From Gemmatimonadota bacterium (GTDB taxonomy: Bacteria > Gemmatimonadota > Gemmatimonadetes > Gemmatimonadales > GWC2-71-9): 7,227 nucleotides of DNA. The DNA lies in assembly GCA_022573095.1 (NCBI GenBank), contig JACZUR010000114.1, forward strand, positions 1-7,227, in the 5' to 3' direction. The notes below the pieces were generated by a model. The model was not told the DNA's origin, did not search any database, and worked only from the letters and a program-made list of their open reading frames with translations. Positions 1 to 5,658 of the stretch are shown here, piece after piece; position 1 is the stretch's first letter; each line of letters begins with the position of its first letter. A program made the position numbers and the translations under genes.

Positions 1-1
1 G

Positions 2-1048
2 GTCTTGGTTTACTCAGGAGCCACCGGAACGTTGCTATTTACCTTCACCGGAAGCTCGAATGACATCCTCGGCATAGACATGGACGCCGCTGGCGACTTG
101 AATGGTGACGGTGTAACCGATCTGATCGTCGGAGCGCCGGGGGCGAGTGGAAGTGGTAAGGTCGGTAGGGCTTTCATCTACTCGCTAGCAGACGGATCGA
201 CGATACACGAGTTCAACGGAGAGAATCCGGGTGATCAGTTCGGGTGGAATGCGACGTCGGCGGGCGACGTAGACGGTGATGGGTTGTTGGACGTGATAGT
301 AGGAGCGCCGAGGAACGATGGGGCGGGAAATAACGCCGGGCGAGTGTACGTGTATTCCAGTTCCGATTGGTCCCTGTTGTACACGATCGACGGCCCCGCC
401 GCCAATTCTCTCTTCGGTCAGGCGGCCAGTGGTGTTGGCGATCTTGACGGGGATGGAATTTCCGACGTCGGCGTTGGGGCTCCTGGATTCGCGGGAGGGG
501 GAAGGGTCTCCGTATTTTCCGGTGCGGATGGCTCGCGCTTATTTGACATTCCCTCCGATGCTACCGCCTCGAGCTTCGGTAGTTTCTGGATTTCTAGCCC
601 CGGCGACTTGAACGGCGATGGTATACCCGATATCTACGCCGCAGATCTGGGTAATTCCGCGAACGGAAGTAATTCAGGGAGGGGCTACGTTTTCTCAGGC
701 GCCAACGGTTCCAATATTCTGACGCTCACGGGAGAGGCAGCCGGCGACCAGTTTGGCGTCGGACACCCGGCCGGGGACATCGACGGGGACGGCGTTGGCG
801 ACCTGATCATTGCAGCGTGGCTGAGCAGCGAGGGCGGCTCGAATGCAGGGAAGGTGTTTGTGATCTCCGGTGCCGACGGATCCTCGCTTCGCACGTTCTC
901 GAGCATAACTCCTGGCGAAAATTTTGGATTCGATGCGTTTGCGATCGACGATATCAACGGAGATGGGGTTACTGACTATGCAATCTCGGGAGGTATCTCT
1001 GGGTCAACACCCGGCAAGGTTTACCTGATCCCGGGCGTCGGTCCTTGA
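2..1048 (+). CDS. FG-GAP repeat beta-propeller protein (5'-partial)
   Basis: This is the C-terminal part of an integrin-alpha-like FG-GAP protein. The frame is open to the left edge of the window, so the true start and any signal peptide lie upstream; the TTG at 5 is not a convincing start. Six calcium-binding loops of the form D-x-[DN]-G-D-G-x-x-D are visible, at nt 95, 266, 440, 605, 776 and 950. Most are followed by a hydrophobic stretch such as IVGAP and preceded by an FG-type turn (DQFG, LFGQ, NFGF). The loops recur every 55-58 residues. FG-GAP propellers usually have seven blades, so roughly one blade plus the N-terminus is probably missing. Such proteins are typically secreted or surface-exposed and act in adhesion or ligand binding; the ligand here is unknown. 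It ends at TGA, 68 nt before the next gene on the same strand. Confidence 0.93.
   Translation, partial: VLVYSGATGTLLFTFTGSSNDILGIDMDAAGDLNGDGVTDLIVGAPGASGSGKVGRAFIYSLADGSTIHEFNGENPGDQFGWNATSAGDVDGDGLLDVIVGAPRNDGAGNNAGRVYVYSSSDWSLLYTIDGPAANSLFGQAASGVGDLDGDGISDVGVGAPGFAGGGRVSVFSGADGSRLFDIPSDATASSFGSFWISSPGDLNGDGIPDIYAADLGNSANGSNSGRGYVFSGANGSNILTLTGEAAGDQFGVGHPAGDIDGDGVGDLIIAAWLSSEGGSNAGKVFVISGADGSSLRTFSSITPGENFGFDAFAIDDINGDGVTDYAISGGISGSTPGKVYLIPGVGP
95..976 (+). repeat. FG-GAP calcium-loop repeat array (six copies, period ~171 nt)
   Basis: Six coding repeats carry D-x-[DN]-G-D-G-x-x-D loops spaced 57, 58, 55, 57 and 58 residues apart. They are diverged at the DNA level, so this is an old protein-domain repeat rather than a recent tandem duplication. 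Confidence 0.9.
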
Positions 1049-1102
1049 TTCGGGTCCCGTAAGCTCCCGCAAAACATTTGCTGGTAATTCACCAACAGTT
1101 TC

Positions 1103-1109
1103 AGGAAGG
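1103..1109 (+). promoter_or_regulatory. Shine-Dalgarno for the MBL-fold lipoprotein
   Basis: AGGAAGG lies 7 nt before the ATG at 1117. It decides the start: an upstream in-frame TTG at 1078 lacks such a site and would put 13 residues, including charged ones, ahead of the signal peptide. Confidence 0.8.
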
Positions 1110-1116
1110 TCTTAAA

Positions 1117-2712
1117 ATGTTACAGTCATACTACGGTGCTCTTGCAACGAGCATTATCTTGGTTGTTGTATCCTGCGGGGGTGACCCGTCGGAGCCTAAT
1201 CCGCCTCCCCCGGGACCCCCTCCCCCAGATCCGATAACGGTAGTTGAGACTGCGAGCGCAGTTGCAGGATCGGATGCTGGTGAGGCGGGGAATGCAGGTG
1301 ATCTCGAGGTGTCCTTCACGAAAGCTGCCGATGAAACCGGCATCGCCGAATACAGGATCATCGTTGTAAAGTCGAGTGTTTCGTCATTCGATCTGGCAGC
1401 CGCCGCTGCTCTTTCCGCAGCTAGCTATGTGTCCGTTACGCCGAATGGAAGCGACGTTCGACGTAGGCTGAGTTCACAAACGACTGACAGCGACGGTGCG
1501 ACTATCATAAGCGGAGTTGCGTATACGGCCGTCGTCTTATCGGTGGCCGACGGCACCACGCGAATCACGAATGCGCTTTCGGCGCCGTCCGCCGCGGTAA
1601 CTCTGAATACTACGGCACCCGTAACACTCCGGATTGAACTGGATGACCCGCGCAACAACGGAGATGCCTCGGACCTTGTCATCGGGTTCGATCCCGCCGC
1701 CGATGAAGGCAAGATCGATCAGTACCGTGTCTTTCTCGTCAAAGAAGCGTCACAGGCGGGTTTTGACCTGTCCGCTGCGCAAGGTCTCGCTGCCGACCGT
1801 TTTGTGGTTGCTCAGAAGACAGGGGGATACCAACGTGTCTCGCCGAGTGCAGCGACATTGGATTCGGACGGCAATGCGATCACCGTCGGTGAGGCGTACG
1901 TTGCGTTCATTCTGTCAGAGGCCGACGGATCCACGGCCAACATCGACGCTCTTTCGTCGGCGTCAAATACTATCACAGTAGCTAATACTACGGTCAAGAT
2001 TACAGCCGTTGGTAACGCCGGCGTGCTAATTGAAGACGACCAGTTCAAGGTGCTCGTCGACGGAGTGTACGGTAATCTTAGCGGCTGGGTGCAGATGTCC
2101 GGTAGTGAGCTGCAAAGACTGACGACGGGCACGGCTCCCTATGACGGTGTCGATGTCGTCTTGGCTACGCATAACCACGGAGATCACTTCGCCCCGACGT
2201 CGGCCGCAACGGTACTTGGGGCCCATCCCGGTGCACTGTTGATCGGGCCACCCCAGGCAGTGAGCACAATGTCGAGTCAGAATCAGGTCGTGCAGATCAG
2301 CCCCGCATTCCACCAACGGGCTGAGACAACCGTGAACGGTGTGAGAATAGAAATACTTCACCTCACGCACTTTGATCAATTCGGCAACGACTTTTCCGGT
2401 GTCGAGAACTATGCCTACATCATCCATTTGGGTGGAAAAAAGATTCTGCACATGGGTGACGTGGACTACGCGGTGTCGAATCTATCGGCGTTTGGACTGG
2501 ATCAAGAAGGAATCGATATCGTTCTCATTCCGACATTCAATACGCTGATCAGCACCGCGAACCGTGACGCGATTGTGGGCAACATCAACCCGGCAAATGT
2601 GGTGGGTCTCCACTTTCTCGTGAGCCAGATGAGTAGCGACGCAACTCAGACGGCAACTTTGTTCCCAGGCGCCGTCCTGTTTACCCAGGCACCGTCCTCC
2701 GTTCGATACTAG
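1117..2712 (+). CDS. Lipoprotein with tandem Ig/Fn3-like repeats and a metallo-beta-lactamase-fold domain
   Basis: The 531-residue product begins with a lipoprotein signal peptide: a hydrophobic segment (~11-19) and a lipobox ending V-V-S-C at Cys20. Gly at +2 suggests outer-membrane sorting. A Pro-rich linker follows (~28-39). Next come two homologous ~105-residue beta-rich repeats (62-166 and 186-292), sharing the K/P-AADE, YR-x3-VK, TDSDG/LDSDG and VADG/EADG signatures. Residues ~293-505 form a metallo-beta-lactamase fold of the UlaG-like type: the first strands read ITAVGNAGVLI and LVDG, the metal motif H-N-H-G-D-H spans 352-357, Asp448 sits in MGD, and a likely final His is 499 in GLHF. 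All main ligands are present, so a metal-dependent hydrolase is likely, but the substrate cannot be read. Members of this fold act on lactones, phosphodiesters or N-acyl lipids. The TAG stop overlaps the next gene's ribosome-binding site, implying co-expression. Confidence 0.9.
   Translation: MLQSYYGALATSIILVVVSCGGDPSEPNPPPPGPPPPDPITVVETASAVAGSDAGEAGNAGDLEVSFTKAADETGIAEYRIIVVKSSVSSFDLAAAAALSAASYVSVTPNGSDVRRRLSSQTTDSDGATIISGVAYTAVVLSVADGTTRITNALSAPSAAVTLNTTAPVTLRIELDDPRNNGDASDLVIGFDPAADEGKIDQYRVFLVKEASQAGFDLSAAQGLAADRFVVAQKTGGYQRVSPSAATLDSDGNAITVGEAYVAFILSEADGSTANIDALSSASNTITVANTTVKITAVGNAGVLIEDDQFKVLVDGVYGNLSGWVQMSGSELQRLTTGTAPYDGVDVVLATHNHGDHFAPTSAATVLGAHPGALLIGPPQAVSTMSSQNQVVQISPAFHQRAETTVNGVRIEILHLTHFDQFGNDFSGVENYAYIIHLGGKKILHMGDVDYAVSNLSAFGLDQEGIDIVLIPTFNTLISTANRDAIVGNINPANVVGLHFLVSQMSSDATQTATLFPGAVLFTQAPSSVRY
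1300..1992 (+). repeat. Two tandem ~105-residue Ig/Fn3-like repeats within the lipoprotein
   Basis: Copy 1 covers about 1300-1614 and copy 2 about 1672-1992. The translated copies align over their whole length, from DL-x-[VI]-x-F near the start to NTT at the end. They differ at many positions, so this is an old intragenic duplication. The probable role is to hold the enzyme domain away from the membrane. Confidence 0.75.
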
Positions 2713-2717
2713 GAGGG
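2711..2717 (+). promoter_or_regulatory. Shine-Dalgarno overlapping the upstream stop codon
   Basis: AGGAGGG shares its first two bases with the TAG stop of the preceding gene and sits 6 nt before the ATG at 2724. This arrangement suggests translational coupling of the two lipoproteins. Confidence 0.85.
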
Positions 2718-2723
2718 TTCGTC

Positions 2724-3653
2724 ATGCATGCCGTCAGATTAAATACATTGTTGCTTGTTGTGCTTGTTGGTGGATGTGGTGGGGGAGGTGGAGATACCGT
2801 CGTCGATCCTCCGCCGCTGCCCCCAGTTGACACGGTAGCCACGAATCGAGCCCCTGTCATTTCTATTTTTCCCGACAGAAGCGCCGATCACAATCGGCTC
2901 TACGAGCAGCGCTTCAGTGTGAGCGATGCGGACGGCGACGAAGTGTCGGTAGGTGTGCAGGCTCCGGCGTGGCTCAGCTTCGATCCGGCTGTAAATTTGA
3001 TATCCGGCCTCGCCGGCGAAGAAAATATAGGTACGCATGAAGTCACGGTGCGGGCGACGGACGGTGTTGTGACTACTGAATCAAAGTACGAAATAGTCGT
3101 GCAGTTCGGGGAGATCGTATGTAATGAAGGATGGGTCCCGCCCGCTGAATCGCCCTTCGTACTCCCGTATCCAGTTGGAAAGACCCAGAGTATCATCCAA
3201 TCCTACTGCACCCAGTTCAGTCATAACAACTGGTTTGCCTACGACATCGACACTCAGATTGGCGATACACTGATTGCTTCCAGATCTGGAGTCGTGATTT
3301 TTTTACAAGAGTCTTTCTTTGACAATACGCAAGTCAACGGCGAACAAAATTTTGTCTTCATTGAGCATGTGGATGGCACCGTCATGTGGTACGTACATCT
3401 AACCAACAACGGCGTGCTTGTTGAAGTAGGTGACTCAGTGGTCCAGGGGCAGCCGATCGCAATTAGCGGAAACAGCGGCGCGACTGCCGGTCCTCATGTT
3501 CATTTGGTGCTATCCCGTGATCGCACGAACTTTGATCGCGAGGTGTCGCTGCCAGTCAGCTATCGAAACGCAGGCGGTACGTTCGACCCCAACGGTGGTC
3601 TTGCGTTAGGACAAAGCTACGAGGCGTTACCGTTTACCCCTGACAATAATTGA
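2724..3653 (+). CDS. M23-family (LytM-type) peptidase-domain lipoprotein
   Basis: The 309-residue product has a short lipoprotein signal peptide with lipobox L-V-G-G-C (Cys18), then a Gly-rich and Pro-rich linker (19-40). Residues ~42-127 match a putative-Ig (He_PIG/cadherin-like) domain: a RAPVI-type start, SDADGDEVS, PAWLSFDP and VRATDG. Residues ~160-262 form a peptidase M23 domain with its zinc site apparently intact: His167 and Asp174 (H-N-N-W-F-A-Y-D), His225 in WYVHL, and His258/His260 in GPHVH. Hallmarks IGDTLIA and ISGNSG are also present. M23 enzymes are mostly endopeptidases that cut peptidoglycan cross-links or glycine-rich peptides; some family members only bind and activate amidases, but here the ligands are kept. 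The likely site of action is the periplasmic face of the outer membrane. It follows the MBL-fold lipoprotein by 11 nt. No strong terminator is visible downstream. Confidence 0.93.
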   Translation: MHAVRLNTLLLVVLVGGCGGGGGDTVVDPPPLPPVDTVATNRAPVISIFPDRSADHNRLYEQRFSVSDADGDEVSVGVQAPAWLSFDPAVNLISGLAGEENIGTHEVTVRATDGVVTTESKYEIVVQFGEIVCNEGWVPPAESPFVLPYPVGKTQSIIQSYCTQFSHNNWFAYDIDTQIGDTLIASRSGVVIFLQESFFDNTQVNGEQNFVFIEHVDGTVMWYVHLTNNGVLVEVGDSVVQGQPIAISGNSGATAGPHVHLVLSRDRTNFDREVSLPVSYRNAGGTFDPNGGLALGQSYEALPFTPDNN

Positions 3654-3797
3654 GTGTGCTGCCTTTTCTGTGGATCCCGCCGACGGAAGCTTGCGCGCTG
3701 GCATAAGTGAACCGGCTAAATGGAATGGCGCTGGGGTTCCAGGCGGCGAATTTCAACGCTTACTCTCATAAACGTGGAGTACTGCAAGACCCGAGTT
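3654..3797. other. Convergent intergenic spacer
   Basis: This is 144 nt between two convergent genes. The only structure seen is a small bulged hairpin at 3729-3745 (CGCTGG, loop GGTT, CCAGGCG) with no T-tract. It could be a weak terminator but is not convincing. No gene or RNA is recognised. Confidence 0.5.
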
Positions 3798-4319
3798 CTA
3801 GTCCGCCAGCTCTGCGCCGAGGGTTCGCAGACTGTCTCGAATCCCGTTCAGCGTGTCCGGGGGAGTGACAATCCAGATGTTTGCAAGGTAACTGAGCGTC
3901 GTCTGGGCAAGCGCGTCGCGTATCAATTCGACACATTTTCTCGGGTTCAGCGTTCCGTAAAGCGTTCCGAGCAGAGGCATAGAAAGGGATCGTATCTCTC
4001 GTTCGTCGGCTGATCGCACCACCTCCTCGAGTGCCGATGCGACCCACTCCTCGGTCCAGGACGGTTCCCGGCTCAGGTCGTGAACAACAGCGTGGAGTCG
4101 GAGCGGATCTCCTGACTTCACGACTACCGTGCCCGGCTCGAGCGCCTGCGCCGCTGTTGCTCGGCTCAACGACTCTCGAGCTGACTCGTTCGAGGCCTTG
4201 GCCACGGGGTCAGCGCCCAGGACCAGATAAGTATCGTCCTCGATCACCACCGCCTCGACTTCGAAGTGAGGCGTGGTACCGGGCGGCGCGGCAACTATCC
4301 GGATCGATGTTTCGTCCAT
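3798..4319 (-). CDS. Diverged macro-domain-like protein
   Basis: The 173-residue product has no signal peptide or membrane segment and should be cytoplasmic. Its layout follows the macro-domain fold: VEAVVIEDDTYLVLGAD (21-37) sits where macro domains have DAIVNAAN and the glycine-rich loop; an Ala-rich helix follows; then GTVVVKSGDPLRLHAVVHDL (63-82) matches the strand pair usually ending in a VIHAVGP-like motif; and SLSMPLLGTLYGTLNPRKC (111-129) matches the SIAFPAIGTGIYG-like strand and loop. The NAAN-type motif that contacts ADP-ribose is replaced by acidic residues, so classical ADP-ribose binding is doubtful. The start is the first usable in-frame codon. A good Shine-Dalgarno (AGGAGAT) lies 21 nt upstream, unusually far. 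It follows the AAMDC-like gene by 37 nt, most likely in one operon. The family assignment rests on pattern recognition only. Confidence 0.72.
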   Translation of the reverse strand: MDETSIRIVAAPPGTTPHFEVEAVVIEDDTYLVLGADPVAKASNESARESLSRATAAQALEPGTVVVKSGDPLRLHAVVHDLSREPSWTEEWVASALEEVVRSADEREIRSLSMPLLGTLYGTLNPRKCVELIRDALAQTTLSYLANIWIVTPPDTLNGIRDSLRTLGAELAD

Positions 4320-4356
4320 GGTATCGTCAGCAAAATAGGGATCTCCTCTGAGGATG

Positions 4357-4746
4357 TCAGCATGTCGAGTGAATCAATGCACCAACAGGTTTCGTCCGGC
4401 TGATCTCATTGTACAGTCTAACCGTCCCCTGAGTTGGCAACACGTGAACCTGGACGTTTCTCGCCTGCAACTCTTGGACGATTTCCGGGCGGACCTGCAA
4501 TCTCTCGAGCATTCCCTGCGACAGAATGACGACCTCAGCGCCCTTTTCGAGTAGTTCTTCAACATCGGCCATCTGAATTCCGGGAATGTGCGAGGTTCCC
4601 GTCTCTCCCCAATCCCACTCGCGTGCGCCACCGGGGAAGAGTTTGACGTCCTTAAAGGATCCTTGCCCCTCAACTTCGATAGTACCCCAGGCTTGGCTCT
4701 CGATGCGTGGCGATTGGGGTGTAGTGTCGCTCTCTCCGGTCGTCAT
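4357..4746 (-). CDS. AAMDC/Mth938 domain-containing protein (DUF498)
   Basis: The 129-residue product matches the Mth938/AAMDC (DUF498) family over nearly its whole length. Signatures are S-x-A-W-G near residue 17, F-K-D-V-K-L-x-P-G-G (31-40), R-x-W-D-W-x-E-T-G-T-x-H (42-53 region), PGIQ-x-ADVEELLEKG (55-69), VVILSQGM (72-79), and the hallmark C-terminal H-S-T-C (126-129), which ends the human AAMDC protein too. A polar tail of about 13 residues precedes the domain. The biochemical function of the family is not established; related DUF498 proteins occur in archaea, bacteria and mitochondria. The protein is cytoplasmic, with no signal or membrane segment. ATG at 4746 is the chosen start, with a possible AAGGA 14 nt upstream. 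It is the first gene of a two-gene unit with the macro-like gene. Confidence 0.92.
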   Translation of the reverse strand: MTTGESDTTPQSPRIESQAWGTIEVEGQGSFKDVKLFPGGAREWDWGETGTSHIPGIQMADVEELLEKGAEVVILSQGMLERLQVRPEIVQELQARNVQVHVLPTQGTVRLYNEISRTKPVGALIHSTC

Positions 4747-5172
4747 CCGCAGGTCTCGATTCCTTTTCGGTGCCGTAGGTAAACGTACATCTCTGCTCGG
4801 ATGATGGGTAATTCGGTCCGATCGTCTAACCTTCGCCCAAAGACCGCCGTCTTAGTTGCTGGCCTTCATTGTTCGATTCGGTATCCCTTTTTGCGAACCG
4901 TCACTATCAGTGACTCTGTTTCTCCCTGTTCGAGCTTCGCTCTCAGTTTCGCAATGTGGGTGTCGACCGTACGTGACGAAGTCGTAGAAACGACCTGTGG
5001 ATTGTGTACGACGAGGGGCTAAATACTGAGCGCGATTCCTTGGGTGTCGGGACACCACGTCTACCGCTGTCTAACGGCCGCAGTGTCAGGATCAAGTACA
5101 CATATACTTGGACGGTGTGAGGTTGCCGCTAACTGATGGCAATCTGTATGCGACGCAAAACCTATGAACAGA
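4747..5172. other. Gene-poor spacer with a decayed regulator remnant
   Basis: This is 426 nt without an intact gene. The central part (4866-5102, - strand) is a response-regulator relic, described separately. The part at 4747-4865 should hold the promoter and leader of the AAMDC-like gene, but no -35/-10 pair is convincing. An inverted repeat at 5121-5144 (7-bp stem with one G-T pair, 10-nt loop) lies 28 nt past the stop of the gene ending at 5173. It lacks a T-tract, so a terminator role is only possible. Confidence 0.6.
4866..5102 (-). pseudogene. Relic of an OmpR/PhoB-type response-regulator DNA-binding domain
   Basis: The - strand frame ending in TGA at 4866-4868 reads VVHNPQVVS, then RTVDTHIAKLRAKLE, then LIVTVRKKGYRIEQ. 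These are the hallmark segments of the C-terminal winged helix of OmpR/PhoB regulators. Upstream in the same frame, after a TAG, come GIALSI, then a second TAG further upstream, then VLDPDTAAVRQR, matching the domain's first strands. The expected LTPKE segment appears as PTPKE in another frame, indicating compensating frameshifts. About 18 residues between VVS and RTVDTH, where a typical domain has the segment around the W-G motif, are missing. No receiver domain is found upstream before the next gene. Two in-frame stops, frameshifts, an internal deletion and the missing N-terminal half show that it is non-functional. The parent would have been a two-component regulator; its target is unknown. 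Confidence 0.82.
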
Positions 5173-5658
5173 TTACGCGACGGCATATTCGATGCTCTCT
5201 CTTACCCAGCCTCGCAGCGCGCTAATGTCGTCAAGTATATTTTTGGGTAAGACGACATAATCCTTCTTAACGGGTCCTTCTGGGGAATATCGCAGCTGTG
5301 TAGCTCCCGTTTGCTCTAATAGAGCGCGTGATCCCTCCGGTAACTTGAGCGCAAGTCCAACGGGCGTAAGCGTAACGCATATCTTGCCGTTGGCATAGAG
5401 CGCGGCTCCGCTGAAGAAGTGTTTGCAATCGAGTCGGATTTCTACAGACTCTTCGGGGGCCACCTCATCCATCAGCGCTTTGAGTTCGTCCTCTTTGATG
5501 TGCAACACACCATCGTTGATAGCCTGGACGATATTCTCGTTGATGTCTACCCCTATCACTTCGTGACCTGCTCTGGCTAACAACAAGGCGGCAGGCAACC
5601 CGACATAACCAGTACCCACCACCACGATGCGCTTATCTCTGGTGCCGTCCTCACTCAA
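5173..5658 (-). CDS. Hybrid ORF: nucleotide-sugar dehydrogenase N-terminus joined to a TfoX N-terminal-type domain
   Basis: Numbering uses a TTG start at 5658 (161 residues). It is preceded at 9 nt by AAAAGGCGG (5676-5668) and overlaps the end of the upstream gene by 8 nt; a second in-frame TTG at 5685 is possible. Residues ~9-62 match the NAD-binding start of UDP-sugar dehydrogenases (WecC/UGD type): RIVVVGTGYVGLPAALLLARAG, then EVIGVDIN and AINDG. These enzymes normally run to about 400 residues, so the catalytic part is absent. From ~68 to the end the sequence matches the TfoX_N family: FFSGAALYANGKI, TPVGLALKLP, GA-x-x-LRYSPEGPVKKDYVVLP, and a terminal LRGWVRESIEYA helix. The join falls around residues 55-72. 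Dehydrogenase activity is not expected. An internal ATG at 5472 would yield the TfoX-type domain alone (99 residues, close to a stand-alone member), so the front part may be a gene remnant. Confidence 0.8.
   Translation of the reverse strand: MSEDGTRDKRIVVVGTGYVGLPAALLLARAGHEVIGVDINENIVQAINDGVLHIKEDELKALMDEVAPEESVEIRLDCKHFFSGAALYANGKICVTLTPVGLALKLPEGSRALLEQTGATQLRYSPEGPVKKDYVVLPKNILDDISALRGWVRESIEYAVA

Noticed and set aside
5..7. TTG as a true start of the FG-GAP protein
   Set aside because: The frame continues to the window edge, the sequence begins in the middle of a blade, and no signal peptide follows.
2026..2451. A 141-codon - strand open frame
   Set aside because: It is antisense to the metal-binding domain of the MBL lipoprotein, is Cys/His/Arg-rich without recognisable motifs, and has no ribosome-binding site.
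3729..3745. Hairpin between the convergent genes, considered as a terminator or an integron attC site
   Set aside because: The stem is short and bulged, has no T-tract, and no paired core sites of the attC type are present.
5042..5057. Short inverted repeat GGTGT-CGGG-ACACC
   Set aside because: The 5-bp stem has no T-tract and falls inside the regulator relic; chance is the simpler explanation.
4852..5058. A 68-codon - strand open frame in the spacer
   Set aside because: It is in the wrong frame relative to the response-regulator relic, which explains this stretch much better.
5121..5144. Hairpin downstream of the hybrid ORF as an intrinsic terminator
   Set aside because: The stem has seven pairs including a G-T, the loop is 10 nt and no T-run follows on the - strand, so it is not called as a terminator.
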